Part shown: positions 17,272 through 25,287 of the stretch, one piece after another | Layout: the number at the start of each line of letters is the position of its first letter | How positions within the stretch are numbered: the first letter of the stretch is position 1 | From: Synergistaceae bacterium | Lineage (GTDB): Bacteria > Synergistota > Synergistia > Synergistales > Aminobacteriaceae | Assembly (NCBI GenBank): GCA_017445405.1 | Contig: JAFSUD010000017.1 | Coordinates: 1-64,000, forward strand | DNA: 64,000 nucleotides | Direction: 5' to 3' | Notes under the pieces: model-generated | What the model was told of the DNA's origin: nothing | Seen by the model: the letters and a program-made list of their open reading frames with translations, nothing else | The model's database searches: none | Made by a program: the position numbers and the translations under genes

Positions 17272-17664
17272 ATGTCATTCACGAAATGCAGGCTTTGCAG
17301 ACGGGTTTTCACAGAAGGAGGAAGAAAGAGCATCTGTCCGTCATGCATAAGAAGGCTTGATGAACTATACGGCTCTATTCATGAATACATGCGGGATCAT
17401 GAAGATGAAGAGTTCGATATACACAATCTTGCTGAAGAAACAGATGCCAACCCTGCCGACATACAGGCACTTGTTGACTTGGGATATATAGAGCGTGATA
17501 TTGCCCTTTACGGGAAAAAAGATACTGACCGCAGCAGACTGGCAAATGCCTTCAGCCGTGAGCTTGACAAGATGAGCAGGAACAGGCTGACGACTTACGG
17601 AGGCGACATTTACGCCCGGAGCTATGACCGTGAAGAGGGAGTGAGGACGGTGCGGAAACGTTGA
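17272..17664 (+). CDS. YvyF-like zinc-ribbon protein, second paralogue
   Basis: 130 residues, with the ATG at 17272 placed after GAGGAGG. It repeats the layout of its neighbour: CRLCRRVFTEGG and CPSCIRRLDELYGSIHEYM, then an HTH-like segment (IHNLAEETDANPADIQALV) and a shared tail (KLTTYGG-like: RNRLTTYGGDIYAR). Its stop overlaps the TTG of the prepilin peptidase gene by 4 bp, so the two are probably made together. A regulatory role in motility or pilus expression is possible. Confidence 0.65.
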   Translation: MSFTKCRLCRRVFTEGGRKSICPSCIRRLDELYGSIHEYMRDHEDEEFDIHNLAEETDANPADIQALVDLGYIERDIALYGKKDTDRSRLANAFSRELDKMSRNRLTTYGGDIYARSYDREEGVRTVRKR

Positions 17665-18461
17665 ACGCAGAGTACCTCATCATTGCTGGAATGTTGGGTG
17701 CGTGTCTCGGCTCGTTCCTGAACGTCGCAGCGCATAGATCTCTTCTTGGCCGGTCATGGTGGGGCAATGAACGCTCGGTGTGTGAGTCATGCGGACACAC
17801 TCTATCAGCACTCGAGCTGATACCCATAATCTCGTGGCTGATGCTTCGGGGACGCTGCAGGGTATGCGGGGCGAAAATTTCTGTGCGCTACATTCTCGTT
17901 GAGATGGTCTGTGCTGCCCTGGCCGTGATGATTCTCGCACGGTGGGGATTCTCGTGGACGAGTCTTCTTGTTGCTGCGGGGACTTGCGGACTCGTCGTGA
18001 ACTCCTTGACCGACATGGAGTCCGGAGAAGTCCTTGACGTGTTCGCTATAGTGCCGGGAGTTCTCGCTCTAGCGATCCGCATTGCCGGAGGAAAGTGGGC
18101 AGTGCTTGACGGATTGGCGGGAGCGTTCGCGGGATGGAGTATCTTTGCAGCGATAATCTTTCTCTCGCGGGGAGGGATGGGCTGGGGAGATGCTGTCTTC
18201 ATGGGAGGAATGGGAGCGGTCTTAGGCTGGAGGTTTACATTGCTGGCGTTCTACTTGGGAATCATGGTCGGGGGAGCTTGGGCGATAATGCTTCTGCTGA
18301 TTGGGCGCGTCAAGTGGGGGAGGCATGACTCGCTGCCTCTTGTGCCGTTCCTTGCTGCGGGATGCTTCATGACTATGATTTACGGGCCTGAAATTTTTGT
18401 GTGGCTCACTGAGAGGATGAGATATGAAGTGTTCATTACATCTTGGCCGTTTACGCTATGA
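17661..18461 (+). CDS. Prepilin peptidase / N-methyltransferase (A24 family)
   Basis: Inner-membrane aspartyl protease that cleaves and methylates type IV prepilins. 266 residues, TTG start overlapping the upstream gene. The N-terminal GACLGSFLNV leads into the four-Cys zinc site (CESCGHTLSALELIP and GRCRVCG), then about seven hydrophobic helices. The catalytic Asp residues lie in LTDMESGEVLD and GMGWGDAVFMGG. No pilin genes are in view, so its substrates lie elsewhere. Confidence 0.92.
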   Translation: MNAEYLIIAGMLGACLGSFLNVAAHRSLLGRSWWGNERSVCESCGHTLSALELIPIISWLMLRGRCRVCGAKISVRYILVEMVCAALAVMILARWGFSWTSLLVAAGTCGLVVNSLTDMESGEVLDVFAIVPGVLALAIRIAGGKWAVLDGLAGAFAGWSIFAAIIFLSRGGMGWGDAVFMGGMGAVLGWRFTLLAFYLGIMVGGAWAIMLLLIGRVKWGRHDSLPLVPFLAAGCFMTMIYGPEIFVWLTERMRYEVFITSWPFTL

Positions 18462-18542
18462 CGCGTGAGTGCTGAGGGAGGGCGGGCGGGACTGTTGGAC
18501 GCGCAGGCAAGACAAGCGGACAACACCGCACCCCCCTAATGT

Positions 18543-18676
18543 CCAGCGTTCACTGAGTACAACCCTTCCTGACTGCACAGAATAAGTCGCCACACTTTAC
18601 CACTTCATTGCATCTAGCGTTCACAGAGTACAACCCTTCCTCACTGCCCGAGCGAGTCAGCAGCACTTCACGGCAT
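18543..18676 (-). repeat. Two extra decayed copies of the cysE 3' end
   Basis: Downstream of cysE on the minus strand, its last codons (core GTGCAGTCGGGAAGGGT, then TGAACGCTAG) recur twice at offsets of 64 and 70 bp, giving three copies with the gene itself. The copies have substitutions and small indels. Confidence 0.8.
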
Positions 18677-19480
18677 CTAGCGTTCACTGAGCACTACCCT
18701 TCCCGACTGCACAGAATGAGTTAGCCACACATTACCGCCGATAACGCAATGATCCCCGATTACTGTCTGCCCTCCAAGTATCGTAGCCCCCGCGTAAATC
18801 ACTACGTCATTGCCTATGTCAGGATGCCTCTTGATGCCCTTCACGAGCGAGCCGTCCGGAGCAACATCAAAACTCTTTGCACCGATCGTAACGTTCTGGT
18901 AAATCTTCACGCGGTTACCTATTGTCGAGGTCTCGCCTATCACGACTCCAGTCCCGTGATCTATGAAGAAGTATTCCCCTATCGTCGCGCCTGGGTGAAT
19001 ATCTATCCCCGTGAGCCTGTGAGCATACTCGGTAATTATTCTCGGGATAAGCGGCACGTTCATGATGTAGAGTTCATGAGCCACGCGGTAAGCACTAATC
19101 GCCGTGAATGCAGGATAAGCTAACACTATCTCGTCCGGAGTCTTGGCTGCCGGGTCTCCCTGATACGCAGCAATAATATCCGTCCACAGCACGCGCCTTA
19201 TCTCCGGAAGTTTTCCCACAAGCCTAATCACATGCTCTTCTGCATTGCCCTCGCCGTGAAGGACTCTCGTAATGACTCCCTCCAGCTTCTCAGCTCCGTA
19301 CCTCAGACTCTCAGTCATGCTCATTCTTGCGGGGTTGGCGTGCTTCGGGAACATTGCAGACAGAAGAGACCTGAAGGCAGATTCTGTGTCTTCCTTCAGG
19401 CCGTTGTAGTCTATATTGTCCTGAGCACTCAGAGCCGACAATCCGGACTCGCAGTTCCTCAGAGCTTCATCAATATTCAT
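18677..19480 (-). CDS. cysE: Serine O-acetyltransferase
   Basis: Makes O-acetylserine from serine and acetyl-CoA. The 267-residue protein has an all-helical N-terminal part, then a left-handed beta helix of hexapeptide repeats with the active-site region HPGATIGEYFFIDHGTGVVI and a second His-containing block (KRHPDIGNDVVIYAG). It ends with a short tail, HSVQSGRVVLSER. cysK lies 6 bp upstream on the same strand, making the two-step cysteine pathway one operon. Its terminal codons are repeated downstream. Confidence 0.95.
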   Translation of the reverse strand: MNIDEALRNCESGLSALSAQDNIDYNGLKEDTESAFRSLLSAMFPKHANPARMSMTESLRYGAEKLEGVITRVLHGEGNAEEHVIRLVGKLPEIRRVLWTDIIAAYQGDPAAKTPDEIVLAYPAFTAISAYRVAHELYIMNVPLIPRIITEYAHRLTGIDIHPGATIGEYFFIDHGTGVVIGETSTIGNRVKIYQNVTIGAKSFDVAPDGSLVKGIKRHPDIGNDVVIYAGATILGGQTVIGDHCVIGGNVWLTHSVQSGRVVLSER

Positions 19481-19486
19481 GAGCTG

Positions 19487-20416
19487 CTATGCGAAAAGTG
19501 CCGTCGATAAATATCGTTCTCCTGTGTCCGGAAGAATAACGGCTATGTTCTTGCCCTCGTTCTCCGGGCGTTTCGCGAGCTGAACCGCTGCCCATGCTGC
19601 AGCACCAGAAGATATGCCAACGAGGAAGCCCTCAGTTTTGCCGATGAGCCTTCCTGTACTGAGTGCGTCGTCGTCATTAACGGTGATTATCTCGTCATAG
19701 ATTCTCGTGTTCAGAACGTCCGGCACAAAGCCCGGCCCTATGCCCTGAATCTTGTGGCTTCCTGCTCTTCCTGCAGAGAGTACCGGAGACCCCGAAGGCT
19801 CGACAGCTACGACCTTGATGCTTGGCTTGCGCGATTTCAGATACTCGCCTGTTCCTGTGAGAGTCCCTCCTGTGCCCACGCCGGCAACGAGAAAATCAAC
19901 ATGTCCGTCTGTGTCCTGCCAGATTTCCGGGCCTGTAGTCTCTCTGTGAATCTTGGGGTTAGACGGATTCACGAACTGCCCGGCGATGAAGCTGTTCGGT
20001 GTGGCTTCCGCAAGTTCTGATGCCTTCTCGATTGCTCCGCGCATTCCCTTTGTGCCTTCTGTGAGGACGAGTTCCGCTCCGTAGGCCTGCATGAGCTTTC
20101 TGCGTTCAATGGACATAGTCTCTGGCATCACGATAATGATTCTGTAGCCTCTTGCTGCTGCGACTGACGAGAGGCCGATTCCTGTGTTCCCGCTCGTCGG
20201 CTCAATGATTACGCTGCCGGGCTTGAGATGTCCTGCTGCTTCTGCGTCGTCGATCATGGCTTTCGCGATCCTGTCCTTGACGCTTCCGGCGGGGTTGAAG
20301 TACTCGAGCTTGGCCAAGATGTGAGCCTTTAAGCCGAAGTGCTCCTGAATCTTCGTGAGTTCAAGCAGAGGTGTGCGTCCGATTAACTGGTCAATTGACG
20401 TGTAGACTCTTGACAT
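19487..20416 (-). CDS. cysK: Cysteine synthase A
   Basis: PLP enzyme that replaces the acetyl group of O-acetylserine with sulfide. 309 residues. The PLP lysine is in [14 protein letters not shown], the substrate loop in [11 protein letters not shown], and the phosphate cup in [14 protein letters not shown]. It precedes cysE. The long non-coding stretch upstream probably holds its promoter, but no known riboswitch or operator was recognised. Confidence 0.96.
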   Translation of the reverse strand: MSRVYTSIDQLIGRTPLLELTKIQEHFGLKAHILAKLEYFNPAGSVKDRIAKAMIDDAEAAGHLKPGSVIIEPTSGNTGIGLSSVAAARGYRIIIVMPETMSIERRKLMQAYGAELVLTEGTKGMRGAIEKASELAEATPNSFIAGQFVNPSNPKIHRETTGPEIWQDTDGHVDFLVAGVGTGGTLTGTGEYLKSRKPSIKVVAVEPSGSPVLSAGRAGSHKIQGIGPGFVPDVLNTRIYDEIITVNDDDALSTGRLIGKTEGFLVGISSGAAAWAAVQLAKRPENEGKNIAVILPDTGERYLSTALFA

Positions 20417-20808
20417 AATAATTTCTCCTTTGTGTGTGTGAATATACTAGCCTGAAAGTGTCTCAGGTTCAGCGGAAAATCTTAGTGTGTGCGCGAAATA
20501 ATGAGTGTGTTGAAGAATCAGAGTGTACAGAGGGGACAACAGAAGCATACTGCCTCAGAACGGGCTGCGTAAGAAAGATTGTTATGCATACTGTTTCACC
20601 TCATGTGTTAAGAATTAGAATGCTGTGAATTATGCCATGAATGCCCCACTAAATCAATAGGCAAATTATGTACTCAGTTTATGACTCTGTATAGCATTAT
20701 TGATGTCATGGAGGCCATACAAGCATAAATGAACGCCAATAATATTTTGTCAATTCTGTTAGTTAGCGATAACATGACAATTCATCATACATGAGAGGAG
20801 TATTGATT
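20417..20808. other. Intergenic region between divergent cysK and ATP-grasp operons
   Basis: About 390 bp, A+T-richer than its surroundings, without a convincing ORF or RNA structure. It must contain two divergent promoters; a good candidate for the rightward one is at 20747-20775. Confidence 0.5.
20747..20775 (+). promoter_or_regulatory. Candidate sigma-70 promoter of the ATP-grasp operon
   Basis: TTGTCA, 17-base spacer, TAACAT, ending 33 bp before the ATG at 20809. Each hexamer is one or two bases from consensus. Confidence 0.4.
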
Positions 20809-22134
20809 ATGGCATTGACGGCAGAAGAGCTTTGCAGTTACTCAGACAATGTGAATGAGCAGCTTGCACGTTACGGCGTAAAGTTCGGCATCTACAAGAA
20901 CGGAGAGTTTCATGAACAGTTGTTCCCGTTCGACGTTATCCCGAGAGTGATTAGTCATGATGAGTTCGCATATCTTGAGCGGGGGCTGAAGCAGAGAGTC
21001 TCGGCACTGAATGAGTTTCTCCGGGACATCTATTCGCGCAGAAGAATCATCGCTGACGGCGTGGTCGCTGAGGAGTTCGTCTATTCAGGAAGCGGATACC
21101 TTGTGCCGTGCGACGGAGTCTCTCCGCCGGGTGGAATCTATTCTCACATCTCAGGAATAGATCTCGTGCAGGGCAGGGACGGGAGCTGGTACGTTCTCGA
21201 GGACAACCTCCGGATTCCTTCTGGAGCATCATATCCATTGATTGCGCGTGAACTTTGCAGGCGTACTATCCCCGATGCGTTCACCGGACGGGCTTTAGAG
21301 GATAACAGCAATTACGCGGAATTACTGCGCCGGACAATGGATCATGTGAACACCGGAGGGCATCCCGTAATACTCACTCCCGGAAGGTTCAACGCAGCAT
21401 ACTTTGAGCACTCATACTTGGCCGAGCAGACAGGAGCAAGATTAGTTACGTGCGATGATTTGGTGGTCGAGAATGACAGGCTCTATTTCACGGACTACTC
21501 TGGCAGGAAAGAGCAGGTCGGAGCAGTCTACCGGAGAATCTCTGACGAATACCTCGACCCCGTGAACTTCTGCAGCGAGTCTCTGATCGGAGTCCCTCAC
21601 ATCTTCGACATCTACCGCAAGGGCAACGTGGCAATCATCAACGCTCCCGGCAACGGTGCAGCAGACGACAAGGGAATTTACTATTTCGTGCCCAAGATGA
21701 TACGCTACTATCTTCATGAAGAGCCGATATTACACAACGCGCCGACATATCTTCCGTACTATGAGCAGGACATGAGCTATGTGCTCGCAAACTTTGACCG
21801 CTTGGTCTTGAAAGACGTTGCAGAAGCCGGAGGGTATGGAGTAGTTTTTGGGAGCAAGTTATCACATGAGCAGAAAGAAGAGTTTATCAGGATGATGAAG
21901 GCCGAGCCGAGAAGGTTCATAGCGCAGGAAGTAATAGACTTTCAGGACATAGACATTTACGAGGATGGAGTCCGAGTCCCGAGAAAAGCAGACCTGAGAG
22001 CGTTTGTCTTGATGAGCGATGAAGCTGCTGTGTGGAAGTGCGGGCTGACAAGATTTTCACGCAATCCCGACTCGTTCATTGTGAACTCCTCACAGGGCGG
22101 AGGCTTCAAGGATACGTGGGTAATGTCAGAGTGA
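20809..22134 (+). CDS. Circularly permuted ATP-grasp ligase
   Basis: 441 residues from the ATG at 20809, which follows GAGAGGAG; an ATG at 20791 would overlap that site. The block order FPFDVIPRVISHDEFAYLERG, LNEFLRDIYSRRRII, WYVLEDNLRIPSGASYPL and LVLKDVAEAGGYGVVFG is that of circularly permuted ATP-grasp type 2 proteins (first motif trimmed: FPFDVIPRVISHDEFAYLE). These form a conserved trio with alpha-E and transglutaminase proteins, suggested in comparative genomics to make or remodel small peptides; the substrate is unknown. The next gene follows after 13 bp. Confidence 0.88.
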   Translation: MALTAEELCSYSDNVNEQLARYGVKFGIYKNGEFHEQLFPFDVIPRVISHDEFAYLERGLKQRVSALNEFLRDIYSRRRIIADGVVAEEFVYSGSGYLVPCDGVSPPGGIYSHISGIDLVQGRDGSWYVLEDNLRIPSGASYPLIARELCRRTIPDAFTGRALEDNSNYAELLRRTMDHVNTGGHPVILTPGRFNAAYFEHSYLAEQTGARLVTCDDLVVENDRLYFTDYSGRKEQVGAVYRRISDEYLDPVNFCSESLIGVPHIFDIYRKGNVAIINAPGNGAADDKGIYYFVPKMIRYYLHEEPILHNAPTYLPYYEQDMSYVLANFDRLVLKDVAEAGGYGVVFGSKLSHEQKEEFIRMMKAEPRRFIAQEVIDFQDIDIYEDGVRVPRKADLRAFVLMSDEAAVWKCGLTRFSRNPDSFIVNSSQGGGFKDTWVMSE

Positions 22135-22147
22135 AGAGGTGCAGATA

Positions 22148-22738
22148 ATGGCGATACTATCATTAGGGAACAGCGAGCGGTTATTCTGGCTTGGCCGTTA
22201 CAGCGAGAGAGTGTTTACGGGGATAAAATTTCTGCTTGCCCGGCCGTCATGGAACGGGTCATGCTTTGACGAGAATAATTCGGAGTCTGTGCATTTCTCC
22301 TTGATGCGGGCATACGATAACGCAATAGTTCTCAGAGACGAGATCGGGAGCGACACGTTCAGCTATGTGCAGCTCGCAGTCTACGAGATGAAGAACGCAT
22401 CACGCTCGAGGACTCCGCTAGTGGGACTCCAGAAGGTGAACGATAACATTGCTGCTTTCTGGGGGATGGCGGATGACAGCATCAGTGATGAACACGTCAG
22501 GGGAATTATCAAGCTCGGGAAGAGAGTAGAGCGTGTAGACCTTTACGCGAGGAATAATGCAGACAGCGAGGACATCAGGCGGGAAATCCATAGGCTGATT
22601 TACAGGATAGCTAAAACAGGCCTGCACTATGACGGAGCGAGACTCTCAGCACTAAATGCCCTTGCCGGTGGTGAGAGCATTAACCGCCCAGAAGTAGTAA
22701 GGGAAGTCGAGAGCCTGATTAACTTTTCCGGGACATGA
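22148..22738 (+). CDS. Alpha-E domain protein
   Basis: 196 residues from the ATG at 22148 (GAAGAGG upstream), beginning SLGNSERLFWLGRYSERVF as in alpha-E (DUF403) proteins. It is all-helical, with many acidic and basic residues and no known catalytic motif. It sits between the ATP-grasp and transglutaminase genes, overlapping the latter by 4 bp, the standard order for this trio. Its biochemical role is not established. Confidence 0.88.
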   Translation: MAILSLGNSERLFWLGRYSERVFTGIKFLLARPSWNGSCFDENNSESVHFSLMRAYDNAIVLRDEIGSDTFSYVQLAVYEMKNASRSRTPLVGLQKVNDNIAAFWGMADDSISDEHVRGIIKLGKRVERVDLYARNNADSEDIRREIHRLIYRIAKTGLHYDGARLSALNALAGGESINRPEVVREVESLINFSGT

Positions 22739-23520
22739 CTACACTTCGTTTCAGTTACCACATGAGGCTTAATTTTGAGCTGCCTGTGAGGGAGCATCAC
22801 TTCAAGCTGCGGTGCTTCCCGTCAAGCGACGATAGGCAGAGAATTTCCTATGAACGTGTAGAGATTTACCCTGTTCACTTCAGGACGGAGGAGCGGGATT
22901 CTTTCGGGAACATGTGCATTTACGGGACAGCTAGGCAGATTCACGATCACTTTACTGTTGACGTTGAGGGGACAGCCGAGACGGACATTAACGCAAAGCT
23001 CAGAGCCGAGCCGCACAAGACGGGACTCTTCAAGTACGATACTGCGCTGACGAAAGCAGGAGAGAGCATCAGAGAATTTCACCTGAGCCTTGACCCTATG
23101 AACTGGATGACGGAGTACGAGCGTGCAGTATACATGATGAATGAGCTTTACGAGGAGTTCACCTATACTCCCGGAGTTACAGGAATAATGACGACGGCAG
23201 AAGAAGCCTTTAGCATGAGGCACGGAGTGTGTCAGGATTACGCGCATATATTTCTGGCACTTTGCAGGCTGGAGAGGATTCCGTGCCGTTACGTTGCAGG
23301 GATGATTCCCGGAGAGGGAGCTACTCATGCATGGGCTGAAGTACTTGACGGGGAAGCGTGGAGGCCTGTTGACCCGACGCATAACAGGGTGTGCGACGAT
23401 ACGTATATCAAGATTTCGTGCGGGCGTGATGCGCAGGACTGTGCGATAAATCAGGGAGTGTTTTATGGAGGCGGGAAACAGACTCAGGAAGTGCGAGTCA
23501 TCGTAAAGCGTAAGCGTTGA
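22735..23520 (+). CDS. Transglutaminase-like cysteine protease
   Basis: 261 residues. An N-terminal immunoglobulin-like domain (LRFSYHMRLNFELPV) precedes a transglutaminase core with the catalytic triad intact: Cys in RHGVCQDYAHIFLAL, His in GEGATHAWAEVL and Asp in WRPVDPTHNR. It is probably a peptidase or amidase acting with the ATP-grasp and alpha-E proteins. The last 120 bp are present again at 23570-23689. Confidence 0.9.
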   Translation: MTTLRFSYHMRLNFELPVREHHFKLRCFPSSDDRQRISYERVEIYPVHFRTEERDSFGNMCIYGTARQIHDHFTVDVEGTAETDINAKLRAEPHKTGLFKYDTALTKAGESIREFHLSLDPMNWMTEYERAVYMMNELYEEFTYTPGVTGIMTTAEEAFSMRHGVCQDYAHIFLALCRLERIPCRYVAGMIPGEGATHAWAEVLDGEAWRPVDPTHNRVCDDTYIKISCGRDAQDCAINQGVFYGGGKQTQEVRVIVKRKR

Positions 23521-23569
23521 CGCTGCGTATAACTGTGAATGCGATGGCCGCAGAGCAAGCCGGAGGCAT

Positions 23570-23689
23570 ACCTACATCAAGCTATCATGCGGACGTGATG
23601 CGCAGGATTGTGCGATAAATCAGGGAGTATTTTATGGGGGCGGAAGGCAGACTCAGGAAGTGCGGGTTATCGTGAATTATATTCATTGA
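23570..23689 (+). pseudogene. Duplicated 3' end of the transglutaminase gene
   Basis: The final codons of the gene above recur 169 bp downstream, for example GATGCGCAGGATTGTGCGAT against GATGCGCAGGACTGTGCGAT, ending in their own TGA. Several substitutions separate the copies, including a different last five codons. There is no ribosome site or start codon, so it is a fragment. Confidence 0.85.
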
Positions 23690-23759
23690 CATCACACAAT
23701 CAGGGCTGTAAAATCTCACGCATTGTAACACTTAAGATTACAGGAGGAGATCATAACTC

Positions 23760-24389
23760 ATGAAGATAGCAGTAGTATGTGCAAACGGCAAAGCAGGCAG
23801 CCTCATAGCAGACGAAGCATTATCGCGGGGGCTTGACGTTACGGCAGTAGTCAGAGGCAGCAACAAGACCAAAGCTCCCCATGCACTCATCAAGGACGTG
23901 CTCGCTCTCACAGCAGAAGACCTCAAGGGCTTTGACGCAGTAATTGACGCTTTCGGAGCATGGACTCCCGAGACGCTCCCTCTGCACAGCGAGACTCTCA
24001 AGACTCTGTGTGATGCTCTCTCGGGAACGAACACACGTCTTCTCGTCGTCGGCGGAGCAGGGAGTCTCTACGTCAACCCAGAACACACAACGCAGCTCTA
24101 TCAGACTCCGGACTTCCCCGAGATGTTCAAGCCCCTCGCTATGGCTCAGGCTAAAGCTCTCGATGAACTCCGCAAACGTGATGATGTCAGATGGACTTTC
24201 GTGAGTCCCGCTGCGGACTTTCAGGCGGACGGAGCAAGGACAGGCAGATACATTCTTGCGGGCGAGGAGCTGACTCCCAACGCGAAGGGCGAGAGCGTCA
24301 TTAGTTACGCAGATTACGCAGTTGCAATGATTGACGAGGCAGTGAAGGGAAATCACATCAGGCAGAGAATATCAGTCGTAAAGGAGTAA
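23760..24389 (+). CDS. NAD(P)-binding Rossmann-fold protein (NmrA/SDR-a type)
   Basis: 209 residues beginning MKIAVVCANGKAGSLIADEA, a glycine-poor variant of the dinucleotide-binding loop, then AVIDAFGAW and LLVVGGAGSLY. It resembles atypical short-chain dehydrogenases such as YwnB-like NAD(P)H-binding proteins. No catalytic Tyr-x3-Lys is evident. GGAGGAG precedes the ATG, and the next gene starts 5 bp after its stop. Substrate unknown. Confidence 0.75.
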   Translation: MKIAVVCANGKAGSLIADEALSRGLDVTAVVRGSNKTKAPHALIKDVLALTAEDLKGFDAVIDAFGAWTPETLPLHSETLKTLCDALSGTNTRLLVVGGAGSLYVNPEHTTQLYQTPDFPEMFKPLAMAQAKALDELRKRDDVRWTFVSPAADFQADGARTGRYILAGEELTPNAKGESVISYADYAVAMIDEAVKGNHIRQRISVVKE

Positions 24390-24394
24390 TCATC

Positions 24395-25231
24395 ATGAAG
24401 AAAATATTTGTGGCATTATTGGCGGTTATGGTGCTTGCGTCGGCAGGCTTCGGCGAGGTTATCGACGTTACGAGCTTCGGAGACGGCGTAAAGCTCCACG
24501 CTTTCGGGACAGGAGACAACATGAACGATTACTGCTACATAGTTGAGACTCCTGAAGGCCTCGTGCTCATCGAGTCGACAGCCTACAAAGCAGACGTTGA
24601 AGCGGTCAGCAAGTACATCAAGACTCTGGAGAAGCCATTAGCCGGAGCATTGCTCTCTTACCATCCGAACGGCTATAAATCCTACGGAGACGTGAAAGTC
24701 TACGCAACAGAGGGTGCGCTCAAGAGCTGGCAGGAAGGCGGAAGTGTCTGGGGACTCACGCAGTCGTTCATTCAGGCATTAGGCGATGCTGTGGCTGAAG
24801 ATTTGCCGGATAGTGCAGAGATAATTTCTGAGGGAGATACCCTGAAGCTCGCAGGACTCGACTTCGTGATCCTCCACGAGTCCGATGGCGAGGACTACGG
24901 CATAGCTATTCCTGCCATCAACGCAGTGTACAGGCACATGATGGGGTCAAAGACGCACAATATTCTTCCTGCAGTGCCCTACATTGAGGCGGAGATTGCA
25001 GAACTCAAAGGCTATCAGGAGAAAGGCTATGCGCTCATTCTCACGTCGCATCATGCTCCCGAAGGCAAAGAGGCCGTTGCTGAGAAAATTGCGTATCTTG
25101 AGAAGGTGTTAGACCTGGCCAAGACCAGCAGGACTCGCGAGGAGTTCGTGAATGCAGTGAAGGCAGAATTTCCTGACTATGCAGGAGAGGCATATCTCGG
25201 TATGAGTGCAGGAGCATTATTCGCAGAGTAA
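24395..25231 (+). CDS. Secreted metallo-beta-lactamase-fold protein, metal site degenerate
   Basis: 278 residues with an N-terminal signal peptide (KKIFVALLAVMVLASAGFG). The strand pattern NDYCYIVETPEGLVLIE resembles metallo-beta-lactamase hydrolases, but the place of the metal motif HxHxDH reads SYHPNGYKSYG, and later ligands are also unusual (LHESDGEDYG). It may be a non-metal or altered-metal member, perhaps a binding protein. It is likely co-transcribed with the Rossmann-fold gene 5 bp upstream and is followed by a clear terminator. Confidence 0.6.
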   Translation: MKKIFVALLAVMVLASAGFGEVIDVTSFGDGVKLHAFGTGDNMNDYCYIVETPEGLVLIESTAYKADVEAVSKYIKTLEKPLAGALLSYHPNGYKSYGDVKVYATEGALKSWQEGGSVWGLTQSFIQALGDAVAEDLPDSAEIISEGDTLKLAGLDFVILHESDGEDYGIAIPAINAVYRHMMGSKTHNILPAVPYIEAEIAELKGYQEKGYALILTSHHAPEGKEAVAEKIAYLEKVLDLAKTSRTREEFVNAVKAEFPDYAGEAYLGMSAGALFAE

Positions 25232-25249
25232 CGTGAAGCGGGAAATATG

Positions 25250-25279
25250 CAGGCTGGCGGAAAGTGTCAGCCTGTTTTT
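25250..25279 (+). terminator. Terminator after the secreted protein gene
   Basis: Perfect 7-bp stem CAGGCTG/CAGCCTG with an 11-base loop followed by TTTTT. Confidence 0.85.
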
Positions 25280-25287
25280 GCTGAAGA

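Noticed and set aside
17661-18461. A complete type IV pilus locus
   Set aside because: Only the prepilin peptidase is present; no pilin, assembly ATPase or secretin genes are in the window.
18531-18545. Third copy of the palindromic element near 18.5 kb
   Set aside because: Only about eleven bases (ACCCCCCTAAT) match one outer arm of the element; the inner hairpin is absent, so chance is likely.
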